NCBI GenBank assembly: GCA_964236735.1
Contig: CAXSFM010000001.1
Location: 458,880 to 522,879, forward strand
Length of the DNA: 64,000 bases
Direction of reading: 5' to 3'
Source of the DNA: JAIVJG01 sp964236735
Lineage (GTDB): Bacteria > Acidobacteriota > Blastocatellia > Pyrinomonadales > Pyrinomonadaceae
The notes below the pieces were generated by a model. It saw only the letters and a program-made list of their open reading frames with translations, had not been told where the DNA came from and did not search any database. Of this stretch, positions 53,073-61,091 are shown piece by piece; the first letter of the stretch is position 1; each line of letters starts with the position of its first letter. The position numbers and the translations under genes were made by a program.

Positions 53073-53190
53073 GTGTACTTGTCGCGGCCAATTTGAAGAT
53101 TGAATGAGATGTTGGAACGGGGCGGGTTACTGTCTCCGCAAGGTTAATTTTTATCGAGCGCGTGATTTGCCTCAAGTTTTGGCGCGCGCA

Positions 53191-54138
53191 TTACGTCCGG
53201 GCGTTGATGAAATCCTCGACGGCGGAATACGGATCGCGTCTTTTCTCCGCCACTTCACGCGCCAACTCTTCCAGTTGTTCGCTCGCGCCCGCGCCGCCGA
53301 GCGCGCGCGCCAGCAAATTCTCGCGCAGCAGTTCGAGGATGCGCCAGCGCGCGATTGACGTGCGGCGCGCGCGATTCTCGTCACCGCTTTTTTGAAAATC
53401 GCCGTAGGCTTCGATAGCCGCCGCGAGCGCGTCGAGTCCCTTGTTTTCCGTCGCCACCGTTTTGACAATCGGCGGATTCCACATATCCGCGCGATGCGCG
53501 AGAGACAGCAGAGACTCCAACTCTTTCTCCGTCCGCAACACGCCCTCGCGGTCGGCTTTGTTAATAACGAACACGTCGCCGATTTCCATGATGCCGGCCT
53601 TAATCGCCTGTATATCGTCGCCCATGCCGGGCACGAGCACCACGACCGACACGTCCGCCGTCTTCACGATTTCAACTTCGTCCTGCCCGACGCCCACCGT
53701 CTCGACGATGATTTTTTGATAACCGGCAGCATCGAGTATCGCCACCGCATCAACGCTCGCACGCGCCAGTCCGCCAAGATTCCCGCGCGTCGCCATTGAG
53801 CGAATGAAGACGCCGGGGTCGAGTCCGAGCGTCTGCATCCTGATGCGGTCGCCCAAAATCGCGCCGCCCGAAAACGGACTCGAAGGGTCAACGGCGATGA
53901 TACCGACGCGCTCGCCGCGCTTCCGGTACAATCCCGCGAGACGATCCACCAGCGATGACTTTCCCGCGCCCGGCGAACCAGTGATGCCGACGACCAGCGC
54001 CTTGCCCGTGTGCGGAAAGACGCCCTTCATCAACTCGAACGAGTTGCCGGTGTGATCTTCAACCTTCGAGATAGCACGCGCGACCGCACGCGGCTTACCC
54101 GCGAGAATGTCATCCAGTTCTGTTTGAGTAGCCGTCAC
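53191..54138 (-). CDS. meaB: Methylmalonyl-CoA mutase-associated GTPase MeaB
   Basis: 315 residues. GTG 54138 overlaps the acyl-CoA dehydrogenase stop by four bases (GTGA), a clear coupling signal; a longer in-frame start would lie inside that gene. The G3E-family GTPase has Walker A GITGSPGAGKSS (about 51-62), switch IIAVDPSSPFSGGAILGDRIRM, VETVGVGQDEVEI and VLVPGMGDDIQAIKAGIMEIGDVFVINKADREG. It loads and protects adenosylcobalamin-dependent methylmalonyl-CoA mutase. The epimerase gene follows 118 bases downstream, consistent with the pathway. Confidence 0.93.
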   Translation of the reverse strand: MTATQTELDDILAGKPRAVARAISKVEDHTGNSFELMKGVFPHTGKALVVGITGSPGAGKSSLVDRLAGLYRKRGERVGIIAVDPSSPFSGGAILGDRIRMQTLGLDPGVFIRSMATRGNLGGLARASVDAVAILDAAGYQKIIVETVGVGQDEVEIVKTADVSVVVLVPGMGDDIQAIKAGIMEIGDVFVINKADREGVLRTEKELESLLSLAHRADMWNPPIVKTVATENKGLDALAAAIEAYGDFQKSGDENRARRTSIARWRILELLRENLLARALGGAGASEQLEELAREVAEKRRDPYSAVEDFINART

Positions 54139-55280
54139 GAATTCTTGAGAATCTGCTTCGCGATGACGAGTCGTTGAATCTCTGACGTGCCTTCGCCGAT
54201 GGTGCAGAGCTTCGAGTCGCGCCAGTATTTTTCGGGCGGATAGTCTTTCGTGTAGCCGTAGCCGCCGTGAATCTGGATGGCTTCCTCGCACACTTTGACG
54301 CTGATTTCGGACGAGTAGAGTTTCGCCATCGCAGACTCTTTCGTCACCTTCTTGCCTTGATCTTTAAGATACGCGGCGCGATACGTGAGCAAGCGCGCAG
54401 CGTCAATCTGCGTCGCCATGTCCGCGAGCTTGAACTGGATGGCCTGAAATTCCGAGATGGGTTTGCCGAACTGCTCGCGCTCTTTGGAATATTTCAAGGC
54501 CGATTCGTATGCGCCCTGCGCGATGCCGACGGCGAGCGCGGCAATCGAGATACGACCGCCGTCAAGCACTTGCATCGCCTGAAAGAACCCTTCGCCTTCG
54601 TTGCCGACGCGGTTCTCGTCCGGCACGAGACAGTCTTCAAAAATCACGCTCGCTGTCTCCGAAGCGCGCAAGCCCAACTTGTTTTCTTTCTTCGCGGGCG
54701 AGAAACCTTCCATCCCCTTCTCGAAGATGAACGTCGTGATGCCGCGATTGCCTTTCGCGCGATCCGTCGAAGCGACGGCGACGCAAGTGTCCGCGTGAAT
54801 GGCGTGCGTGATGAAATTCTTCGAGCCGTTAACAATCCATCCGCCATCGCGCCGCACCGCGTTCGAGCGCGTGCCGGAAGCATCAGAGCCTGCGTGCGCT
54901 TCGGTCAGTCCCCACGCGCCGAGATGTTTCCCTTGCGCAAGCGGCACGAGGTATTTCTGTTTCTGCTCCTCGCTCCCGAACATGTAAATGTGATTCGAGC
55001 ACAGCGAATTGTGCGCGGCGACGGAGATGCCGACCGAGCCGTCCACGCGCGACAGTTCCTCGATGATCGTCACGTACTCGACGTAGCCCATCCCCGCGCC
55101 GCCGTACTCTTCGGGAAAGATGACTCCCATCAAACCCAACTCGGCCAGTTGCGGCAGCAACTCGACGGGAAAATGCTGCGACTCGTCCCACTCCGAGACG
55201 TGCGGCGCGATCTCGCCCTCCGCGAACTCGCGGACGCTCATCCTGACTTGCTGCTGATCTTCGTTAAGCTCGAAATCCAT
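54135..55280 (-). CDS. Acyl-CoA dehydrogenase
   Basis: 381 residues, a full-length short-chain-type enzyme. The FAD-binding region has AWGLTEAHAGSDASGTRS and GWIVNGSKNFITHAIHAD; the C-terminal part has GRISIAALAVGIAQGAYESALKYSKEREQFGKPIS, and the catalytic Glu is in CTIGEGTSEIQRLV near 365. It introduces the 2,3-double bond in acyl-CoA, passing electrons to ETF. The overlap with meaB suggests a role in branched-chain or propionyl-CoA supply, such as isovaleryl- or butyryl-CoA, which is inference. It is the first gene of a minus-strand set ending in mce. Confidence 0.93.
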   Translation of the reverse strand: MDFELNEDQQQVRMSVREFAEGEIAPHVSEWDESQHFPVELLPQLAELGLMGVIFPEEYGGAGMGYVEYVTIIEELSRVDGSVGISVAAHNSLCSNHIYMFGSEEQKQKYLVPLAQGKHLGAWGLTEAHAGSDASGTRSNAVRRDGGWIVNGSKNFITHAIHADTCVAVASTDRAKGNRGITTFIFEKGMEGFSPAKKENKLGLRASETASVIFEDCLVPDENRVGNEGEGFFQAMQVLDGGRISIAALAVGIAQGAYESALKYSKEREQFGKPISEFQAIQFKLADMATQIDAARLLTYRAAYLKDQGKKVTKESAMAKLYSSEISVKVCEEAIQIHGGYGYTKDYPPEKYWRDSKLCTIGEGTSEIQRLVIAKQILKNS

Positions 55281-55307
55281 TGTGAAAACCCCCTGAAAAA
55301 TAACGGG

Positions 55308-55376
55308 CGACGAATGACGGACGACAAGACGAGCGATTCATTCTCATCACTCCTTCGCCCTTATCATCTCTTCGTC
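55308..55376. repeat. Degraded heptamer hairpin J
   Basis: The plus strand reads GGGCGAC-GAATGAC-GGACGAC-AAGACGA and later CTCATCAC-TCCTTCGCCC-TTATCATC-TCTTCGTC. GGGCGA and TCGCCC, and GACGA-type words on both sides, still pair, but the unit periodicity is broken in several places. It lies between the acyl-CoA dehydrogenase and rluB. Confidence 0.45.
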
Positions 55377-55406
55377 ATGCAACCGTTGTGATGCTCGATA
55401 TGTAAC

Positions 55407-56246
55407 TTACGGACGCCTCCGGCCATCACCCGCGCCGCGCGTCGTCCCGCGCTTCTTGCTCGCGCGCGATGGCAATGTCGCGGCCTCAGCCTTCACTTTG
55501 ACAACACGCGGCGGCCTTCTCTTTTTGCCTTTGAGTTCCGCGACCTCGGCGGGCGTCAGGTAACGCCACGCGCCGATGGGCAGGCGCGCATCGTTGAGCG
55601 GGCCGATCTGCACGCGGCGCAGCTTGAGAACCGAGTGCCCGATGGCGTCGAACATGCGACGAATCTGTTGATTGCGACCTTCGTGCAAGACAACCTCGAA
55701 CCATGCGTTCGTCTGCGTCTCGCCCGTCAACGTGATTTCCGACGGAGCGGTGCGCGTGCCGTCTTCGAGCGTGATGCCGCGACGCAGACGCCCGACGGCC
55801 TGCTCCGCCGGCACGCCCTTGACCTTCACCTCATAAACTTTTCTCACGCGATTGCGCGCCGCCGTCACGTAGTTCGTCAACTCGCCGTCGTTCGTCAGAA
55901 TCAACAAGCCTTCCGTGTTGAAATCGAGACGCCCGACCGGATGCAGGCGTCCGAGCGCGGGGTTGACGAGATCGCCCACGAGCGGGCGTCCTTCCGGGTC
56001 GCTCACGCTCGACAGATAACCGCGCGGCTTGTTGAGCAGCAAGTAAACATCTTCGCGCGCTTTGAGCAGCGGGTTAATTAAACGCCCGCGCACCTTGATG
56101 TGATCGCGCGTAGGGTCGGCCTTCGCCCCCAACTCGCGCACGACTTCGCCGTTGACCGTCACCTCGCCCGCCTCGATCATCTCTTCGGCATGGCGGCGCG
56201 ACGCGAGACCGGCGGCGGCGATAAGTTTTTGTAAACGTTCTTCCAT
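55407..56246 (-). CDS. rluB: rRNA pseudouridine synthase, RluB-type
   Basis: 279 residues. The N-terminal S4 RNA-binding domain is 1-60 (LQKLIAAAGLASRRHAEEMIEAGEVTVNGEVV). The synthase domain has the catalytic GRLDFNTEGLLILTNDG with Asp108, followed by KVYEVKVKGVP and the conserved RNQQIRRMFDAIGHSVLKLRRVQIG. The tail (about 240-279) is Lys/Arg-rich, common in this subfamily. It makes a pseudouridine in helix 89-90 of 23S rRNA, as does E. coli RluB/RsuA-like enzymes. It follows scpB, as in many genomes with the scpA-scpB-rluB order. Confidence 0.93.
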   Translation of the reverse strand: MEERLQKLIAAAGLASRRHAEEMIEAGEVTVNGEVVRELGAKADPTRDHIKVRGRLINPLLKAREDVYLLLNKPRGYLSSVSDPEGRPLVGDLVNPALGRLHPVGRLDFNTEGLLILTNDGELTNYVTAARNRVRKVYEVKVKGVPAEQAVGRLRRGITLEDGTRTAPSEITLTGETQTNAWFEVVLHEGRNQQIRRMFDAIGHSVLKLRRVQIGPLNDARLPIGAWRYLTPAEVAELKGKKRRPPRVVKVKAEAATLPSRASKKRGTTRGAGDGRRRP

Positions 56247-56261
56247 AAAAAAGAAGGGCTA

Positions 56262-56325
56262 GAGATCAGAAGTTAGAGGCTGATCAATACAGTTGTTAAT
56301 TGACCACTCGCCTCTGACTTTTCTT
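56262..56325. repeat. Degraded heptamer hairpin I
   Basis: Left GATCAGA-AGTTAGAG-GCTGATC, and right arm read on the minus strand AAAAGTCAGAG-GCGAGTG-GTCAATT. About 12 bases pair with two gaps. It lies between rluB and scpB and looks like an old copy of the family. Confidence 0.5.
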
Positions 56326-57130
56326 AAGCTTCGCCGCCACTCGCCAAGTCCTCGAAGTCTTCGATGCTCGGCAGTTCGGTCAAATCCTTGAGGCCAAATT
56401 GGAGCAGAAATTCTTTCGATGTGCCGTACATCATCGGTCGCCCGACGGTTTCTTTGCGTCCTTTGGCGACGATGAGCCGCTTGTCCAGCAGCGTCTTGAT
56501 GGCCGAAGACGATTGCACGCCGCGAATTTCTAAAATTTCCGGGACGGTCACGGGCTGCTTGTAAGAGATGACGGCGAGCGTCTCAAGCGCGGCGAGCGAG
56601 AGTTTCGCGCTCGGCCTTGACTTTAAGTAAGCGCGGACGTGCTCGTGGAATTCGGGGCGCGTCGCGATCTGCCAGCCGCCGGCTAAGTCGCGCATGAGCA
56701 AGCCGCCGTTGCGCTCGTTGAACTCCGTCGCCAGCGACTCGACCGCCACCTGCACCCAGCCGCGCTCTTCGCCGAGCACGTCCGCCATGACCTTGACCGG
56801 CAGCGGGTCTTCCGAAACAAAGATGAGTGCCTCGATGATCGCCATCAACTCGGCCATCTCGCGCGGCGAGCCGCCCGGCGCGATGTCGCCCGCCGCGTCG
56901 TCGTCTTCGACTTCGTTCGTCTCAATCACGTTCGCACGACGCTCGCGCTCCCATTCTTCCGCCGCGTCTTCGGCGTCGGCGTTGTGGACGATGACCCCAA
57001 GATCATCTTCAACGTCGTCGTCATCAGTTTCGACGAACTCCGCCTCTTCATCAATCTCTTCGAGGTCGCCGGGCGTGCCGCCGGCTTCATCAACCGTCTC
57101 TGTCGTGTTGTTAGGTTTGCGTCTGCTCAT
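56324..57130 (-). CDS. scpB: Condensin subunit ScpB with long acidic N-terminus
   Basis: 268 residues. ATG 57130 overlaps the scpA end by 20 bases. The first 90 residues are Asp/Glu-rich and probably disordered; the usual ScpB (about 180-200 residues) starts at PREMAELMAIIEALIFVSEDPLPVKVMADVLGEERGWVQVAVESL. Then come LMRDLAGGWQIATRPEFHEHVRAYLKSRPSAKLSLAALETLAVISYKQPVTVPEILEIRGVQSSSAIKTLLDKRLIVAKGRKETVGRPMMYGTSKEFLLQFGL, the two winged-helix domains. It bridges SMC heads with ScpA to compact the chromosome. The acidic extension is a lineage trait of unknown purpose. Confidence 0.93.
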   Translation of the reverse strand: MSRRKPNNTTETVDEAGGTPGDLEEIDEEAEFVETDDDDVEDDLGVIVHNADAEDAAEEWERERRANVIETNEVEDDDAAGDIAPGGSPREMAELMAIIEALIFVSEDPLPVKVMADVLGEERGWVQVAVESLATEFNERNGGLLMRDLAGGWQIATRPEFHEHVRAYLKSRPSAKLSLAALETLAVISYKQPVTVPEILEIRGVQSSSAIKTLLDKRLIVAKGRKETVGRPMMYGTSKEFLLQFGLKDLTELPSIEDFEDLASGGEA

Positions 57131-57992
57131 GTTTGCTTATTTCGCCGCCTCCTTCAATCTCGCCGCGATTGCTGGCGCGCGCGATGATGTCGCCGAAGGT
57201 CTGGCGCTGGATGAGTTGAATCTGCGTCGTGCGGACGAGTTCGAGAATGGAGAGAAAGCCGAGCACGAGTTCGCGTCGCGTCTGCGCCAACTCGAAAAAC
57301 TGTCTGAGGTTCACTTCGCCCGACGAGAAAATCATGTTGCGGAGACGTTCGAGCATGACCGTCATCGTCACCTCGTCGCGCTCAATCTCCATCAGGACTT
57401 CATCTTTTTTGCGCGCGAGAACTTCCTGAAAAACTTTGAGCAAGTCGAACGCGCCGGCTGACACTTCCGGGTTGTTCCTGTCCGTTTCAATCGGCGCGCG
57501 CGTGTAGATGGCGTGCTCAAGCGTCGCGCGCGACCAGAGCATTTCGGCGGCGGCCTTGAATTTCTGATGCTCGAGCAGACGATCAATCAACTCGCGGCGC
57601 GGGTCTAAAGCCTCCGCCTCTTCGTCGCTCACCGTCGGGTCGGAGGGCAGCAGCATTCGCGACTTGATTTCGATGAGCGTCGCGGCCATCACGAGAAAGT
57701 CGCTGGCGACAGTGATGTCCATGCTCTGCATCAGACGCAAATAATGCAGGTACGCGCTCGTGATGCGCGCGAGCGGCAAGTCGTAGATGCTGACCTGCTC
57801 CTGCCGTATGAGGTAGAGCAAGAGGTCGAGCGGGCCGGAGAATTCGCCGAGCACGAGCTTCAACTCTTCGCCGCTGCGGTCTGAGAAAATTTCGGGACTC
57901 GCGCCCGCGACGCTGATCTGCGCGCCGCTGGCCGCGCTCGTCACCGTCGCCTGCTCGTCCTCTTTATTAATCTCTGGCTGCTCGCTCGACAC
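57111..57992 (-). CDS. scpA: Condensin subunit ScpA
   Basis: 293 residues from GTG 57992. The N-terminal 45 residues are hydrophilic and outside the core. The kleisin pattern is clear: LVLGEFSGPLDLLLYLIRQEQVSIYDLPLARITSAYLHYLRLMQSMDITVASDFLVMAATLIEIKSRMLLP (about 46-115), then the linker, and at the end IFSSGEVNLRQFFELAQTRRELVLGFLSILELVRTTQIQLIQRQTFGDI (winged-helix domain). ScpA links SMC heads and binds ScpB. The gene follows trpS by six bases and precedes scpB with overlap, so the order trpS-scpA-scpB-rluB is tightly kept. Confidence 0.94.
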   Translation of the reverse strand: MSSEQPEINKEDEQATVTSAASGAQISVAGASPEIFSDRSGEELKLVLGEFSGPLDLLLYLIRQEQVSIYDLPLARITSAYLHYLRLMQSMDITVASDFLVMAATLIEIKSRMLLPSDPTVSDEEAEALDPRRELIDRLLEHQKFKAAAEMLWSRATLEHAIYTRAPIETDRNNPEVSAGAFDLLKVFQEVLARKKDEVLMEIERDEVTMTVMLERLRNMIFSSGEVNLRQFFELAQTRRELVLGFLSILELVRTTQIQLIQRQTFGDIIARASNRGEIEGGGEISKHEQTQT

Positions 57993-57998
57993 TTTTAC

Positions 57999-58979
57999 TT
58001 AAGCCCCCACAATTCCCATGCGCGCCATCACTTCACGGATGGTGACGGACGCAATCGCACGCGCACGCTCGCGCCCCTCTGCCAGAATGCGGTTCAACTC
58101 TTCGTCGCTGATGGCGTGAAAACTTTCCTGAAAGGGACGCATAAATTCAATCGTCACATCGGCCAGTTCAGACTTTAACTGCCCGTAGCCCTTGCCCTCG
58201 AAGTTCGCTTCCACTTCATCCGTCGAGCGTCCCGTCAGCAGTTGATAAATCGAAAGCAGATTCGTAATCGCCGGACGCGACTCGTCGAAACGAATCTCCG
58301 TGCCGGAATCCGTGACGGCGCGTTTGAATTTGCGACGAATGGTGTCGGCGTCATCAAGGAGCGCGATTCTGCCGGCATCATTCTCATCCGACTTCGACAT
58401 CTTCTTCTTCGGGTCGTCGAGCGACATGATTTTCGCGCCCATCTTCGGGATGAAAGGCTCCGGCACGCGAAACGTCTCGCCGTAGTCGCGGTTGAAACGG
58501 ATGGCGAGGTCGCGCGTTAATTCGATGTGCTGTTTCTGGTCGAGTCCGACGGGCACGAGGTCTGTCTGATACAGCAAAATGTCGGCGGCCATCAGCACCG
58601 GATAAGTGAGGATGCCCGCTCCGACGCTTTCTCGCGCGCGTTGCGCTTTGTCTTTGTACTGCGTCATGCGCTCAAGCTCGGAGAGACGCGCGACGCAGTT
58701 CAAGAGCCATTCCAACTCGGCGTGCTCGTGTACGTCCGACTGCACGAAGATGGTCGAGACTTGCGGGTCAATGCCCGCCGCGAGATAAATGCGCGCCACA
58801 TCGCGCGTGCGCGCCGCCAACTGTTTCGGGTCTTGCGCGACGGTGATGGCGTGCAGGTTAACGACGCAGAAAAAACTCTCGTACTCCGCTTGCAGGCCGA
58901 CCCAGTTGCGAATCGCGCCGAGATAGTTGCCGATGTGCAGGTTGGCCGTCGGCTGGACGCCGCTGAAGATGCGTCTCAT
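57999..58979 (-). CDS. trpS: Tryptophan-tRNA ligase
   Basis: 326 residues, typical for bacterial TrpRS. Class I signatures: HIGN at 15-18 (TANLHIGNYLGAIRNW) and KMSKS at 193-197, with SVGAGILTYPVLMAADILLYQTDLVPVGLDQKQHIELTRD in between giving the Trp and ATP binding elements. It attaches tryptophan to tRNA-Trp. The start ATG 58979 lies five bases after the M50 stop, so the gene is coupled to the protease gene upstream and to scpA downstream. Confidence 0.95.
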   Translation of the reverse strand: MRRIFSGVQPTANLHIGNYLGAIRNWVGLQAEYESFFCVVNLHAITVAQDPKQLAARTRDVARIYLAAGIDPQVSTIFVQSDVHEHAELEWLLNCVARLSELERMTQYKDKAQRARESVGAGILTYPVLMAADILLYQTDLVPVGLDQKQHIELTRDLAIRFNRDYGETFRVPEPFIPKMGAKIMSLDDPKKKMSKSDENDAGRIALLDDADTIRRKFKRAVTDSGTEIRFDESRPAITNLLSIYQLLTGRSTDEVEANFEGKGYGQLKSELADVTIEFMRPFQESFHAISDEELNRILAEGRERARAIASVTIREVMARMGIVGA

Positions 58980-58984
58980 GCGGT

Positions 58985-59659
58985 TTACGATGCTCCAAGA
59001 AAAACGATGCGTTGCGCGAGAGGCATCACCACGCCGAAAATCGGATTGAGAATTCCCGTGTAGAGAGCGATGAAGAGCAGGATGATGCCGTACTGGTTGA
59101 TGGCCTCAAACATCGAAGCGTAACTATCCGGTAGCAGACTCTCAAGGACGTGGATGCCGTCGAGCGGAGGAATCGGCAACAAGTTGAAAACGGCAAGTCC
59201 GATGTTGAGTCTGAACATGATATTGATGAGATTGACAATTCCTTCAACGACGTTCGACTCGCTGTTGACTGTCAGCACGCCGCCCGCCCAGATGAGCACG
59301 TTTGTCTCATAGAGGATGCGGATGATGAGTCCGGCGATAATCGCGAGCGTGAGATTCGCGAGGATGCCGGCTATTGAGACCCAGAAGTTCGCCACCTTCT
59401 TGTTGCGCCACCTGAGCGGGTTGACGGGAGTCGAGCGTGCCCAGCCAAGCATTTGCGCGCCTGTAAAAAAGCTGATCGCGGGAAATAGGAGCGTCCCTAT
59501 CGGGTCAACGTGTACTAACGGATTAAGCGAGACACGTCCCTGCGAGCGCGCGAGATCGTCGCCGAAGTAGCTTGATGTCCAGGCGTGCATCGCCTCATGC
59601 AGCGACCCCGAAAAAATGAGCGCGACCATGAAGAGGATGAATTGACCGATGTTTGCCAT
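58985..59659 (-). CDS. M50-family site-2-type protease
   Basis: 224 residues, four to six membrane spans. The metal site is HEAMH at 21-25 in SGSLHEAMHAWTSSYFGDD, followed by NPLVHVDPIGTLLFP, which is conserved, and the second ligand motif LLPIPPLDG with Asp167. The compact, PDZ-free form is like the YwhC or SpoIVFB-like group. It cuts within membranes; the substrate is unknown. The gene starts the conserved run M50-trpS-scpA-scpB-rluB, found in several phyla. ATG 59659 has only a weak ribosome-binding site. Confidence 0.88.
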   Translation of the reverse strand: MANIGQFILFMVALIFSGSLHEAMHAWTSSYFGDDLARSQGRVSLNPLVHVDPIGTLLFPAISFFTGAQMLGWARSTPVNPLRWRNKKVANFWVSIAGILANLTLAIIAGLIIRILYETNVLIWAGGVLTVNSESNVVEGIVNLINIMFRLNIGLAVFNLLPIPPLDGIHVLESLLPDSYASMFEAINQYGIILLFIALYTGILNPIFGVVMPLAQRIVFLGAS

Positions 59660-59781
59660 ACTGAATTACAGGAAAACGCCTGAGCGTGGAGAATAAAAGC
59701 CACACTAACATGCACCCCAAAGTGTGTCAAAACCATGAAAGATGGGCGGTAAAATGTAAGCTGGCGAGGCCTTCACACACG

Positions 59782-60810
59782 TCAACGGACGAGCGTCCCT
59801 TCAATGCCGAGCGGCAAACTATAGACGGCCACATCCGTCGCGACGGCCATCTCGCCCGACGCGCTGAAGGCGAGGCCGACGACGTTCATCCCTGCCAAGA
59901 AGAGTTCCGCGTCGCTTCCGTCTGGTTTGATGCGAACAATGCCGCGCCGCCCGCGCAGGCAAGCCGCGACGTAGAGATTCCCCGTGCGGTCGAAGGCCAA
60001 TCCATGCGGGCGACCGAGTCCGCGAAAGAAAACGCTCGTGCGCCCGTCTTCGTCAATGCGCGTCACGGACTCCTGGCTCGACACGGTTGCGCCCGTCACG
60101 TAGAGCGCGCCGTCCGGCCCGAAGGCGAGATGATAGGCCGCCACCGATGGCTCCAACAGCGCGAAGACTTCCGCCTCGCCGATGCCGTTGACGCGATGAA
60201 TCGTGCCCGTCCGGTCACCCACGTACATGCGCCCCGCAGCATCGAAAGCCAGTCCGGTCGCCACGCCGAGATTTCGCGCGAACGGGACGACTTCCTGAAA
60301 CGGCGAGACGCGATAGACCACACCGTCCAGACGACTCGTCACGTAGAGATCGCCCATCTTATCGAAAGCGATTCCCGTCGGGTTCGTAATGTCGCCATGT
60401 ATGCTCATTAACTCGCCGTCCGGTTCGATGCGTAAGAGCGAGACCGGCATCTGCTGGCCGCGCGAGCCTGAGCGCGTCACGTAGAGCGAGCCGTCGTCCG
60501 GGTCAAAGGCCGGGTTGGCAACGAAGTGCAAATCATCCGCGAGTTTCCTGCCGACGACGAGCCGCGACTTGTTGGTGCGGCGCCCGCCCGCGCTCTCAAG
60601 CTCGACTTCTATCGCGCCGCCCGCAGCGCGCTCCGGCACAATTGCCAGCACGCGCTGCGGCGACGCCGCGACCAGACGCCCTTCGTCGCCGTCGAACAGG
60701 GCGCGACAGGCGCGCGGCTCGCTCGTGTCGTAGCCCGCGCACTCGATTGCCACTTCGCCGCCCGGAATCGCCGCCGCCGGATCAATCCGCACGATCTGCC
60801 CGCTGCTCAT
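59782..60810 (-). CDS. NHL/SMP-30-type beta-propeller with N-terminal IPT/TIG domain
   Basis: 342 residues. ATG 60810 follows GGAGAGG at five bases, preferred over an upstream in-frame codon. The first 85 residues look like an IPT/TIG immunoglobulin domain (IDPAAAIPGGEVAIECAGYDTSEPRACRALFDG ... VLAIVPERAAGGAIEVELES). Then five or six NHL-type blades: NPAFDPDDGSLYVTRSGSR, NPTGIAFDKMGDLYVTSRLDGVVYRV, ATGLAFDAAGRMYVGDRTGTIHRV, AYHLAFGPDGALYVTGA and RPHGLAFDRTGNLYVAACLRGRRGIVRI. Related propellers are lactonases or ligand-binding proteins. No signal peptide is seen, so it is probably cytoplasmic. Function unknown. Confidence 0.82.
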   Translation of the reverse strand: MSSGQIVRIDPAAAIPGGEVAIECAGYDTSEPRACRALFDGDEGRLVAASPQRVLAIVPERAAGGAIEVELESAGGRRTNKSRLVVGRKLADDLHFVANPAFDPDDGSLYVTRSGSRGQQMPVSLLRIEPDGELMSIHGDITNPTGIAFDKMGDLYVTSRLDGVVYRVSPFQEVVPFARNLGVATGLAFDAAGRMYVGDRTGTIHRVNGIGEAEVFALLEPSVAAYHLAFGPDGALYVTGATVSSQESVTRIDEDGRTSVFFRGLGRPHGLAFDRTGNLYVAACLRGRRGIVRIKPDGSDAELFLAGMNVVGLAFSASGEMAVATDVAVYSLPLGIEGTLVR

Positions 60811-61042
60811 TGCTGCCTCTCCAATCCGCAAACTACATGTCCAACGCCGCACGCGCAAACTTTGCTCCGTGATGTGAATTCATAACTTTCAGATTCACCA
60901 TGTCGACGTTTGACGTGACGCTCTTTTTTCCATCATACGATGCCCTGCGAGGACTGTCTATCGAGTGGCAAGACGCGGAAACAATGTGTGATAACGCGGC
61001 GAGAAGTTGCGCCTCTCTCAGGCGTTTCCACGTTTCCCGCTG

Positions 61043-61051
61043 TGTTATAGT
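61043..61051 (+). promoter_or_regulatory. Extended -10 promoter of hflX
   Basis: TGT followed by TATAGT (61046-61051) is an extended -10 element. No strong -35 is present. The predicted start near 61058 gives a leader of about 35 bases containing GGGAGG. Confidence 0.5.
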
Positions 61052-61091
61052 TTGGCTCGCCGCGCCGCGTCGTCATCGGGAGGAATCAACC

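Noticed and set aside
60900..61091. An hflX start at ATG 60900
   Set aside because: It has no ribosome-binding site, lies upstream of the extended -10 promoter and adds residues with no HflX similarity. It remains the fallback if ATC is not used.
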